DNA from: Desulfurococcales archaeon
Lineage (GTDB): Archaea > Thermoproteota > Thermoprotei_A > CAZTBM01 > SZUA-1508
Direction: 5' to 3'
Assembly (NCBI GenBank): GCA_015661855.1
Contig: DQVH01000080.1
Coordinates: 1-10,508 of the forward strand
DNA length: 10,508 nt
In this document: in pieces, positions 1-7,049 of the stretch
Layout: the number at the start of each line of letters is the position of its first letter
Position numbering within the stretch: the first letter of the stretch is position 1
Translations under genes and position numbers: made by a program
Notes under the pieces: model-generated
What the model was told of the DNA's origin: nothing
Seen by the model: only the letters and a program-made list of their open reading frames with translations
Database searches by the model: none

Positions 1-52
1 AACTCTAGAGGTATAGCTAACCCTATATGAAGTAGCTATTAGGGGTTTATTA

Positions 53-1072
53 GTGAGGTATCTAGTCTACTCCACTAAAGTGGTTAAAATTAGAAGTGCA
101 TTATTATTAACTGTACTCTTGGTTTTAATAGCTATATGCTCCTACATATTACATCAAAACTTTAACTACACCTACATAGTATATGGGTTTACTGAGTATT
201 ATAATGGTAGTATTTTATACAATACTTACTATAACGGTTCAGTACTAGTAACTATCATATTAAGATTACACGAAAAACTTAAAATTACTCTACCTCTTGA
301 GGGGGAGGTTAAGCCCGAAAGTATCATCGTACTTGATGAACATGGTTTACCATTACCATACGATCATAATAAAACTAGTATAATAATATACTCATTAAAC
401 TCAACTAGAATAACACTAATATATATGACGGAAGAGTTAGTTTCGTACTCTAATGGCATTTGGATACTTCATATAAAACCATTCTTACCACCAGTGGTAA
501 TTCTCCCAGAAAACTCTATACTATTAAAGTATGATGGTAATCCACAAATTAGAGCGGAAAATGGAAGAATAATACTACACTACAGTAGTTGTGGAGAATA
601 TAGAGTCTACTTTACCTTAGCTATACCAGTTAAAGAAGTCATTGGGAAAGTTGAAGGAACTACACAAACTATACCAGTAACTAACTTAACTCTAACACCT
701 ACAAGAACACCAACGAATACTATAACACCGGCAAAACTAAAACTTGAAGAAGCGTACCCATTAGACAACCTATTAAAGATAATGGTAATCCCCGCTATCA
801 CAGTACTCTTAGTAATAATAATACTCTACTTGAGGAAGAGAAGATTGTCATCGCTAACTATAAGTAAAAGCATACTTGATGAGAGAGATAGAGAAATAAT
901 AGACATGGTGAAAACTAAAGGTGCTATATCACTAAGTGAACTCACAAAACTACTAAATGTACCTAAAAGTACTATTTGGAGAAGAGTTCGGAAATTACAA
1001 AAACTAGGCTATATAGAGGTTGAAAGAGTCTCAGGAAAGCTTATTGTTAAGGTGAAGAAAGAGAAAAAATAG
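53..1072 (+). CDS. Membrane-bound winged-helix transcriptional regulator with an extracellular sensor domain
   Basis: 339 residues. A basic N-terminus precedes a membrane segment (about residues 15-35). An outside domain of mostly beta-type sequence follows (about 40-200) with sequons N38, N51, N61, N106 and N116, then a Thr/Pro-rich stalk (about 203-228, sequon N211), a second membrane segment (about 243-260) ending in RKRR, and a cytoplasmic winged helix-turn-helix (about 275-335). In the last part, AISLSELTKLLNVPKSTIWR is the HTH and GYIEVERVSGKLIVKV the wing, as in MarR/IclR/Lrp-type domains. The outside domain is paralogous to the protein at 5358-6020: both share DE-x-G-x-PLPYD, GIW-x-L-x-x-KP and GEY-x-x-x-FTL in the same order. 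GTG start chosen: AGGGG lies six bases upstream and an in-frame stop sits at 14-16. Inferred role: a one-component sensor passing a surface signal to DNA. Ligand and target genes are unknown; the convergent rod gene next door is the obvious candidate partner. Confidence 0.85.
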   Translation: MRYLVYSTKVVKIRSALLLTVLLVLIAICSYILHQNFNYTYIVYGFTEYYNGSILYNTYYNGSVLVTIILRLHEKLKITLPLEGEVKPESIIVLDEHGLPLPYDHNKTSIIIYSLNSTRITLIYMTEELVSYSNGIWILHIKPFLPPVVILPENSILLKYDGNPQIRAENGRIILHYSSCGEYRVYFTLAIPVKEVIGKVEGTTQTIPVTNLTLTPTRTPTNTITPAKLKLEEAYPLDNLLKIMVIPAITVLLVIIILYLRKRRLSSLTISKSILDERDREIIDMVKTKGAISLSELTKLLNVPKSTIWRRVRKLQKLGYIEVERVSGKLIVKVKKEKK

Positions 1073-1100
1073 TTTTAAAATAATTTGATAGAGGAAGTGT
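1073..1100. terminator. Shared T-rich terminator gap between convergent genes
   Basis: The 28-bp gap between two converging genes contains TTTTAAAATAATTT (1074-1087). It offers U-rich RNA ends on both strands, as archaeal intrinsic termination uses. A small hairpin (GAAGT 1094-1098, ACTTC 1103-1107, loop GTTT) overlaps the stop codon of the minus-strand gene. Its role is inferred from position and composition only. Confidence 0.35.
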
Positions 1101-4100
1101 TTACTTCTCTTTCGATAATTCCTCAATTATTGAGTTAATGGCTGAAATTATCTTATTTAATGCTTCCATACATGCATTGAAAGTCTTTTCTAACATAATA
1201 CTCTGTTCTCTCATAAACTTACTTAGTTTTGATGAGACTTTACTAATCACATTTTTAGCTTCATCCATATAGCTTTCGGCTTCGCTAATGTTTGCTTTAG
1301 CTTTTTCAAGCTCACCCTCCAATATATATACAATACTATCTTTCACCTTCTCTATAGACTTGGCAATAAGTTTACGTACTTTCTCTAAACCCTCTATAAT
1401 TTCTAACTTCTCATCTTCAGGTATAATTTTTGCAACTTTCACAAGGTTGATAATGTTCTCAATAGTCTCATTCAACGCTTTAAATGTCTTCTTTAAGTTT
1501 TCAAACAACTTTACTATCTGCTTCTCAAGACACTTTCTAGCTCTAACTATAATTTGCTTAGCCTTATCAATTAATGGCCTAACTTTATCGATGTAGATGC
1601 TAATGACAGTCTTTAACTCCTTAAATGCACTATCTAGATCCATTTTAGATATTTCATCCAGTTTACTCTTAATATCCTCTATACGGTCTAGTGCAGTATC
1701 TATTACTTTTTTAACCTTCTCTATGTCAACTATCTTTCCTAATTCTTCTAGTTCGCTTTTACCTCTATTTAGTTCATCTTTAGCTTTTTCAAGTGTCTCC
1801 TTTAGATAGTCTATAACTTTATCTACACCCTTTCTAGCGGTAACTAAGCCTATACTAACTAAATCCCTCATATCCTCTGCTATACTCTTTAACTCTTTTA
1901 GTGCTTCTTCAATTTCAAGCTCCAATACCTTCTTAACCTTCCTTGCTAGTATCTTTAGCTTATCAATTACCTTCTTCAACTCTTCTAGTTCGGTATAGTC
2001 AGTTATATTAATACATTTATAGAGCTTCTCTAGTTCATTCCAGTAGTAGACTAGTTTATCTAATGCCTTTAATATTCTAGATTCAACTTCATCTACTAGT
2101 TTACTCTTTAACTCTTTACATTCCTCCTTAAACTTTACATGTAATTCTAGAAGTTTATCAGCAATAGTGTCCAGTATTGATAATGCAGTAGTAGCATTAA
2201 CTGGTAACTCTTCTACTTCACTCTTTAGGTTCTCTAGGCACTCCCTTACACCCATTAAACTCTTTATGTACTCTTCAATAGTAGTTATATTCAATATAGT
2301 TGATATATCTACAGTTAAAGTTATTGTATTATTTACCTTCTTAAACAGCACTTCTATATTTACAAGAATCTTATCTTTAATTTTAACTGTTACATTATGT
2401 GATACTTCAGCTTCAATTGTCTTAACTTTTGCTATTTCATTCCTAACTAATATTACTAAGTCGATAAGTACTTCAGTTTTATTTTCTACTCTTTCGATAC
2501 TCTTAGCTAGCTGGCTAATCTTATCTATTAGTTCCTTTAACTTCCTTACCTCGGACTCAACATCATCTGTTGCATTAACTTTTATCGACACTCTAACAAT
2601 TAAATCTTTTAACTCCTCTAATTTACTCTTCAAATCCAATAGTTTATCCTTCATTTCATCAAGAATGTTCTTCAACGCTTCCTTAATATCCTCTTTGACG
2701 TCTTCTACTACTTCTTTAACTTCCTCTAAAATCTCTCTTACAAGTTTAAGTATTGCAGTGGGTTTATCCTTTAGCTTTTCAAGTTTCTCTAGAGCTCTAT
2801 TCAACTTTTCAATAGCTGAGTTCACTAGTTTAACTATTTCATCTAGTTCAGCTTTTTCTGCTTTTACACTTAGGTTTCTAAGCTCCTCTATAACACTATT
2901 TATATACTCTTTTACCTTTTCAACTACCTGATTAACTATTGTAGTTAGTTCTTTTTCGTACTCTTTTAGCAGTTCTTCTAACTCCTTTCTAACCTCATTT
3001 AGAAGTGTTAGTGCTTCAGTAGTATTAATATTAACTATTAATGTTATATTTGATAGTTTCTCCTTTAACAGTTTAAGTTTAACCAGTAGTTCTTCCAGAG
3101 TACTCATATCTATTGTTACATTAAGTATCTTCACTATAGTAGATACTTCACTTACTACTGTTTCCAACTCTCCCTCTAACCTGGCTATTCTTTCTAGAAG
3201 TTCTTCAACAGCCTCTATAATTTCTTCAATTACTTCACTTACTATCTCCTTAATCCTCTCCTTCAACTCTTTAATTAGCTCATTAGCTTCCTCAATAACT
3301 CTACTGAGTAACCTTATTGCTTCAAAACAGTCTTTAGGAATCTCCTTAAGCATTTTAGCTAATGTTTTTAGCTCCTTAATTATAACCATTAACTCCCTCA
3401 GTTCATCCCTTGTAACATTAACTTGTTTAAGTAGGCTTTCACTAATCAAGAGAGTTGAAAGTATATTATCTAATACTATATCACGTACTATCAATATAAA
3501 ATCTGTGACCTTAGTTTCAGTATACTCTTTAGTAGTGTGTAGCTCTTTAAGTGCAGCTTCTACCTCTCTAAGTATACGTATTGGGTTAGTTACATTTTCT
3601 AGTAGGGATTTGACTTTATCTTTAAGTTGTTCTAGCTTCTCTAACGCCTTATCTATTATTTCTATGTATACCTCAACCTTATCAGTAGTGTTAGCTTCTT
3701 TAGCTAGTACAATTAACTCCTCCTTAAGCTCTTTTAGCTCATCTATTACTTTATCGAAGTGTTCAATAGCCTCCTCAATTATCTCTTTAGCTTCCTCTAT
3801 AAGCTCCTCTCTATATAGCTCCTTCTCAACTTCTTTCTCAACCTTTAATACTTTCTTGGTAAGTTGCTCTACACGTTCAACAAGTCTTATTATGATGTTC
3901 TTAATTGACTTTAAGATACCTATATGGGGTCCTGGTGTAGCTTTTAACTCCTCCTCAATACTAGATATTGTTAGTTGTATTTTCTTTACTTCAGCTTTTA
4001 GATCTTCTAGTATCTTTGAAGCATTATCGAAATCTCCTACTAGAATGTATCCTACTAGGTCTCTAATCTTTTGTGTTAGGTTTTTAGCTTCATCAATAAC

Positions 4101-5207
4101 CATAGTTATGTTCTTTTTAACGTCTGAGGGTATAATTGGTATATGTTCAACAGCTACCTTTAAACCTGTTAATGCTTTTTCTAATGCTTGTGCTTGTGCT
4201 AGTATTGCTCTAGCAATACCAATTACATTCTCGTCTTCAAGTACTTCAATAGTCTTCTCTATAGCATTACCCCTTATACTACTTATGATCTTTACTGATC
4301 TAATCATTTTAAGACTACTTTCTAGTAGACTAAATGCATGTCTAAATGATCTTACTCTACCTATCTTTTCGGCCTCTTTAACTACTCTATCTATAAGTTT
4401 CTCTGCTTTCTCTAATTCAGATAGAGCTATATCAACTCTAGCTATATCCTTTAATTCTGTCACCTTCCTTTCTAGTGAAGTAATTTTATCTAGTATTCTT
4501 GCTAGTATAGTACTTTCAGCTCTAATTATCTTTTCTATCCTCTTTATACCTACACTTTCAGCTACACTTCTCAACATTATGTGTGTACGACTTACATTTA
4601 GTAGTGCTACACGTACGATCTCTCTAGCTCTTTTAGGCTCCTCCTTTACAATGTGAAGTGCAGTTTCAAGTATCTCCTTTACCTTAAATATTGTATACAT
4701 TATGTTTTCTATTACAGTTTTATTATCGATGTAGTCTAATACCTTAACAAGTGTATTATTTAGAATGTTTACTAGGACAAGTACGCCCTTAACATCAGAT
4801 TCAACTATAACCCTTTCTAAGTATTCACTATACTCTCTAGGTATCGGTGTTCTCTCAATAATATTACATGCTATCTCTAATGCCCTTAACGCTACCCTCT
4901 TAGCTTCATCAAATTTTCCCTCACGATACTTCTCTCTAACTATAGACAATAGTTTAGTGATTTCGTTAACTCCCTTTTTAACATTAGGCGGTATAGTAAC
5001 TCCCTCTCTTTCTAGAAGGATTAACCTATACTTTATAGTTGCTAGTACTTTTTCAATATTTACTATTAATATTTCAACCTCACTAGCTTCAACTGGTGTA
5101 GCTCTAACTTGTACAACTGGTATAGTTGCTATAGTGGTTGAGAGTATATTAGCTATGATTAGTAACATTATAAACGTTGATATAAGTTTACCTATACCCA
5201 TGTACAC
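1101..5207 (-). CDS. Giant exported helical rod protein with about 13 degenerate 95-residue repeats
   Basis: 1368 residues; I recognise no named family. A Sec-type signal or membrane anchor (about residues 6-30, hydrophobic, ending STTIATIP) is followed by almost unbroken Leu/Ile/Glu/Lys-rich amphipathic helix to the C-terminus. There is no second membrane segment or sorting signal. About 20 N-x-S/T sequons argue for the outside of the cell. About seven cysteines occur (for example 114, 627, 990, 1030, 1065, 1226, 1346). Hinges recur with a period near 95 residues (see the repeat entry). The GTG at 5207 has GGGG only three bases upstream, while the ATG at 5201 (residue 3) has it nine bases away, so ATG 5201 is the more likely start. 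The gene is convergent with the membrane regulator and divergent from its paralogue. Function is unknown; a surface stalk or spacer, analogous to the coiled-coil part of Staphylothermus tetrabrachion, is a guess. Some bacterial SMC-like annotations would be spurious, since no ATPase motifs are present. Confidence 0.85.
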   Translation of the reverse strand: MYMGIGKLISTFIMLLIIANILSTTIATIPVVQVRATPVEASEVEILIVNIEKVLATIKYRLILLEREGVTIPPNVKKGVNEITKLLSIVREKYREGKFDEAKRVALRALEIACNIIERTPIPREYSEYLERVIVESDVKGVLVLVNILNNTLVKVLDYIDNKTVIENIMYTIFKVKEILETALHIVKEEPKRAREIVRVALLNVSRTHIMLRSVAESVGIKRIEKIIRAESTILARILDKITSLERKVTELKDIARVDIALSELEKAEKLIDRVVKEAEKIGRVRSFRHAFSLLESSLKMIRSVKIISSIRGNAIEKTIEVLEDENVIGIARAILAQAQALEKALTGLKVAVEHIPIIPSDVKKNITMVIDEAKNLTQKIRDLVGYILVGDFDNASKILEDLKAEVKKIQLTISSIEEELKATPGPHIGILKSIKNIIIRLVERVEQLTKKVLKVEKEVEKELYREELIEEAKEIIEEAIEHFDKVIDELKELKEELIVLAKEANTTDKVEVYIEIIDKALEKLEQLKDKVKSLLENVTNPIRILREVEAALKELHTTKEYTETKVTDFILIVRDIVLDNILSTLLISESLLKQVNVTRDELRELMVIIKELKTLAKMLKEIPKDCFEAIRLLSRVIEEANELIKELKERIKEIVSEVIEEIIEAVEELLERIARLEGELETVVSEVSTIVKILNVTIDMSTLEELLVKLKLLKEKLSNITLIVNINTTEALTLLNEVRKELEELLKEYEKELTTIVNQVVEKVKEYINSVIEELRNLSVKAEKAELDEIVKLVNSAIEKLNRALEKLEKLKDKPTAILKLVREILEEVKEVVEDVKEDIKEALKNILDEMKDKLLDLKSKLEELKDLIVRVSIKVNATDDVESEVRKLKELIDKISQLAKSIERVENKTEVLIDLVILVRNEIAKVKTIEAEVSHNVTVKIKDKILVNIEVLFKKVNNTITLTVDISTILNITTIEEYIKSLMGVRECLENLKSEVEELPVNATTALSILDTIADKLLELHVKFKEECKELKSKLVDEVESRILKALDKLVYYWNELEKLYKCINITDYTELEELKKVIDKLKILARKVKKVLELEIEEALKELKSIAEDMRDLVSIGLVTARKGVDKVIDYLKETLEKAKDELNRGKSELEELGKIVDIEKVKKVIDTALDRIEDIKSKLDEISKMDLDSAFKELKTVISIYIDKVRPLIDKAKQIIVRARKCLEKQIVKLFENLKKTFKALNETIENIINLVKVAKIIPEDEKLEIIEGLEKVRKLIAKSIEKVKDSIVYILEGELEKAKANISEAESYMDEAKNVISKVSSKLSKFMREQSIMLEKTFNACMEALNKIISAINSIIEELSKEK
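1218..5000 (-). repeat. About 13 tandem degenerate helical units (period about 95 residues) within the rod gene
   Basis: Each unit has an entry hinge such as VNVTRDEL, LNVTIDMSTL, VNATDDV, CINITDYTEL or IVDIEKV. A helix of about 27 residues follows, then a second hinge with an Ala (GKFDEA, GDFDNA, KDCFEA, NTTEA, KDKPTA, NATTA, DLDSA, GELEKA), then a longer helix. The residue at this anchor position falls at about 102, 194, 291, 396, 542, 630, 732, 818, 913, 1008, 1102, 1194 and 1303. Steps are therefore 86-109 residues, except one of about 146 that contains an extra Glu-rich coil (about 450-500). The pattern was found by eye and the units are too divergent for DNA-level repeats. Confidence 0.6.
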
Positions 5208-5232
5208 TATCCCCTAACTAAGTTGTATCCAG

Positions 5233-5242
5233 GTATTTTTAG
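5233..5242 (-). promoter_or_regulatory. Candidate TATA box of the rod gene
   Basis: On the minus strand CTAAAAATAC lies about 25 bases before TTAGGGGAT. Transcription would then start near 5212, just ahead of or within the Shine-Dalgarno-like GGGG (5211-5214), giving a very short leader. It is assigned by spacing and composition only. Confidence 0.4.
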
Positions 5243-5297
5243 AAAACCTTACCTTGAAAAACTGGTGAAACACTAATGAAACACCTTTTAACCAGAC

Positions 5298-5307
5298 TTA
5301 CCGGTAA
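5298..5307. promoter_or_regulatory. Palindrome TTACCGGTAA in the divergent promoter region
   Basis: A perfect 10-bp palindrome sits in the 150-bp region between the rod gene and the paralogous membrane protein, close to both candidate promoters. Its right part, ACCGGTAATA, recurs at 6760-6769 upstream of the HEPN gene. It is an operator candidate, for example for the winged-helix regulator at 53-1072, but a palindrome this short can arise by chance. Confidence 0.25.
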
Positions 5308-5312
5308 TAACA

Positions 5313-5349
5313 GTTTTAAAGGATATATTTCAAGTCATAACGTGGGGGT
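5313..5349 (+). promoter_or_regulatory. Candidate TATA box and Shine-Dalgarno site of the paralogous membrane protein
   Basis: GTTTTAAAG (5313-5321) is TATA-like and predicts a start near 5342. GTGGGGGT (5342-5349) is a purine-rich ribosome-binding site eight bases before the ATG at 5358. A second TATA-like element, CCTTTTAACC (5284-5293) after GAAACA, could act as an alternative promoter. Confidence 0.4.
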
Positions 5350-5357
5350 ATTAGGCT

Positions 5358-6020
5358 ATGACAAGTCTATTATCATTCACAATAATATTAATGTTACTAG
5401 TGGGGAGTACTGTCTACACAGTATATCCTACAGTAGTTGTAGTCCATTTAACTATTGAAGCTAAGGGTAAAATGATGGTAACATTAATTCCAGATGGTAA
5501 GCCTGAGGAATACTCAATACTAGTATTTGATGAAAATGGTACACCACTACCCTATGATTATAACGGTACACATATAACAGTATATCCGCTAAACTCTTCA
5601 AAAGTAAACATAGTCTATGAGGCTAAGAATCTACTAAAATATCTACCGGAGAGGGGAATTTGGGAATTAAGGGTAAAACCTAGATCACAATGTAAAATTA
5701 TACTACCACATGATACAGTCATACTATACTATACACCTGAAGGGAGAATCACCATAGAAAGGGGTAGACTAGTAGTATTCTTTGATAAACCGGGAGAATA
5801 CAGTATTAAATTTACATTAGTAGCAAAAGTAGAAACACCAACAATAACACCTACAGCTACGCCACCTAAACCTATAACTCCAGTCTCAACTCCACCAACT
5901 TCTCCAACACCTACAGCAAAACCTACGCTCCAAATACCAGTACATACGATGGCTATAATAGCAATCATAGTAGTTTTAGTAGCTGCCATAATACTAGCTA
6001 TAATTAAGAGAAAGAGTTAG
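5358..6020 (+). CDS. Type I surface membrane protein, paralogue of the regulator's outside domain
   Basis: 220 residues. A signal peptide or N-terminal hydrophobic segment (about 4-23) leads into an outside domain (about 26-158), a Pro/Thr-rich stalk (about 160-192, repeats such as TPTATPP and TSPTPTAKPT), a membrane helix (about 198-216) and a stop-transfer tail KRKS. Sequons are N60, N69 and N79. The outside domain aligns along its length with that of the regulator at 53-1072; DENGTPLPYD here matches DEHGLPLPYD there, followed by GIWELRVKP and GEYSIKFTL. By eye, identity is about 40% over the shared core. It lacks the DNA-binding domain. ATG chosen because GTGGGGGT lies eight bases upstream. 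It is transcribed divergently from the rod gene over a 150-bp spacer, so co-regulation is plausible. Inferred role: membrane anchor, co-receptor or decoy for the same extracellular partner as the regulator. No enzyme motif is seen. Confidence 0.85.
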   Translation: MTSLLSFTIILMLLVGSTVYTVYPTVVVVHLTIEAKGKMMVTLIPDGKPEEYSILVFDENGTPLPYDYNGTHITVYPLNSSKVNIVYEAKNLLKYLPERGIWELRVKPRSQCKIILPHDTVILYYTPEGRITIERGRLVVFFDKPGEYSIKFTLVAKVETPTITPTATPPKPITPVSTPPTSPTPTAKPTLQIPVHTMAIIAIIVVLVAAIILAIIKRKS

Positions 6021-6197
6021 AAGATACAGGGTTGTCATCGCCGCACCATGCATTAACATTTTTACTTATCTTAAGTAGCGACTTAATCAACGCTAAACTT
6101 ATTAAACCAAACAAGATAATTATCTCCGGGATGACTGGAAGAACGGCAAAGACCCAGACTAGGGGATGAAGTATTCACGGACCGTCTGACCATACAT
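6004..6197 (-). pseudogene. Probable frameshifted small membrane-protein gene or remnant
   Basis: On the minus strand an ATG at 6197 encodes MYGQTVREYFIP and then meets TAG. The next frame, entered at the CCCC run (6162-6165), continues as LVWVFAVLPVIPEIIILFG, a membrane segment, then KSLLKISKNVNAW and a short polar tail to TAA at 6004-6006. One extra C in that run would give a single protein of about 64 residues. The hydrophobic stretch after PE recalls C-terminal anchors of archaeal surface proteins (PEF-CTERM-like), but I cannot assign it to a family. The upper half is GC-richer than its surroundings and uses GTC and GCC codons that the neighbours avoid, hinting at a different origin. The 3' end overlaps the last bases of the convergent gene ending at 6020. 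It could be decay, a sequencing error, or chance. Confidence 0.35.
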
Positions 6198-6267
6198 TTC
6201 TATCAATAACTTAAAGCTATTTCACACTACTACATGTGGATAGTGTTTTCCATATTCTATATTGGCT

Positions 6268-6690
6268 TTAAGTTAGTATTCTTCTCCTTATTTTCTCAAG
6301 TTTTTCAATAATTTGCTCAACAGCTTCTATGGAGTTAATGGCGTCCCTTCTATCGTATGGTTTCATACCGTATCTTGCATCTATATTTGCACATTCCAAC
6401 CCTGATATGGCATTCTTGTAGTTTTCAACTAGCGACTCCACTAACTCCGCATCCCTAACTCTACCAGTACTTCTAAGTTTTTCATAGAGTTTTTCAAAAA
6501 GTTCTCTAAGACTACAAGTTTTTACTTCCTCACTAAACAATTCATATATAATTGATTTAAGGTATAACTCTAATGCTTGCTGACAATTATAACATGCTAA
6601 GTCAAAATCGCCATCATTTAAGTATATATATGCATGCTTTAGTAGACTACGAGCTCTCCTCCTTAAAGCGTTAACTAGCTCACCACTCAA
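6268..6690 (-). CDS. HEPN-domain protein, orphan
   Basis: 140 residues, the usual length for a stand-alone HEPN protein, and all helical. Residues 28-45 (DFDLACYNCQQALELYLK) are the typical HEPN first signature and residues 103-125, with DARYG, PYDRRDA and a closing EA-V, the second. In archaea such proteins usually pair with a minimal nucleotidyltransferase (MNT) as a toxin-antitoxin-like module. No MNT is seen on either side here. The R-x4-6-H ribonuclease motif of catalytic HEPN families is not visible, so this is probably the non-nucleolytic, nucleotide- or partner-binding type. The start is TTG (6690). No good Shine-Dalgarno is present, and a TATA-like CTTATTAT (6719-6726, minus strand) about 32 bases upstream suggests a nearly leaderless transcript. 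The partner may be encoded elsewhere or lost. Confidence 0.85.
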   Translation of the reverse strand: MSGELVNALRRRARSLLKHAYIYLNDGDFDLACYNCQQALELYLKSIIYELFSEEVKTCSLRELFEKLYEKLRSTGRVRDAELVESLVENYKNAISGLECANIDARYGMKPYDRRDAINSIEAVEQIIEKLEKIRRRILT

Positions 6691-6832
6691 AGTTTAACAC
6701 TTCACTTCCATAGCTACCATAATAAGTAGAGTGAATGGGTAGTAATACTTTACCGTTTAACCGGTAATACCTAAGTCTCATACTCCTTAAATATAATCGT
6801 TAAATGTATTATACCATATACATTGTTACATT

Positions 6833-6943
6833 CTACACCCTATATGTCATTACATCGTCTGATACAATTTCAATTTTAAAATAAACAAAAATGAACATTA
6901 GTAACCTTAAGTAAGAGAAGGGTATCTTATCCGTAGTCTCCAT
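6833..6943 (-). CDS. Candidate 36-residue ORF with hydrophobic centre
   Basis: ATG to TAG encodes METTDKIPFSYLRLLMFIFV followed by YFKIEIVSDDVMTYRV: a short polar start, a hydrophobic core of about 12 residues, and an acidic tail. On the minus strand CTTTATAAG (6973-6981) is a good TATA element, about 34 bases before the ATG, and GAAGGAG lies about 12 bases upstream. These signals are compatible with a small expressed gene. However, an ORF of this size is common by chance in AT-rich DNA, and the TATA core TTATAA is symmetrical, so it could serve either strand. No family is recognised. Confidence 0.25.
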   Translation of the reverse strand: METTDKIPFSYLRLLMFIFVYFKIEIVSDDVMTYRV

Positions 6944-7012
6944 ATCCCTATAATACTCCTTCTAAACCGGCTCTTATAAAGGACGTAATCACATTGTTAT
7001 AATGTTATAATG

Positions 7013-7049
7013 CTTTATTAGTCTGAAGTAAACCATATATTAAGTGGGT
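7013..7049 (+). promoter_or_regulatory. Candidate promoter and ribosome-binding site of taw1
   Basis: TTTATTA (7013-7019) predicts a start near 7041-7043. The short leader would carry GTGGGT (7044-7049) eight bases before the ATG. CATATATTA (7034-7042) is an alternative TATA element that would make the transcript leaderless. Confidence 0.35.

Noticed and set aside
3505..4656. Long plus-strand open frames opposite the rod gene (also near 1288-1809, 2167-2931 and 4765-5217)
   Set aside because: They are Ser/Phe/Leu-rich mirror images of Glu/Lys/Leu/Ile codons, lack plausible starts with ribosome-binding sites, and break into separate pieces, while the minus strand is open for 1368 codons with a signal peptide.
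1101..5207. SMC/Rad50-like ATPase as identity for the rod
   Set aside because: No Walker A, Walker B or ABC signature is present, and the N-terminal signal and many sequons place it outside the cell.
5276..5458. 60-codon plus-strand ORF starting upstream of the paralogous membrane protein
   Set aside because: It overlaps the promoter and the signal-peptide coding part in another frame, has no domain-like sequence, and the ATG at 5358 has the good ribosome-binding site.
5729..5989. 86-codon minus-strand ORF over the Pro/Thr stalk
   Set aside because: It is a Val/Gly-rich shadow of Thr/Pro codons, lying wholly inside a well-supported gene.
6128..6189. C/D-box-like guide RNA: GGGATGA twice (6128 and 6163) and CTGA at 6186
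   Set aside because: Both C-like boxes miss the second base, the D' box is absent, guide spacing is too long on one side, and no terminal stem is seen. The GC-rich stretch is better explained by the broken membrane-protein frame on the minus strand.
6224..6246. Hairpin ACACTA/TAGTGT followed by TTTT
   Set aside because: A six-pair AT-rich stem with an 11-base loop would be unstable at high temperature, and bacterial-type hairpin terminators are not the archaeal rule.
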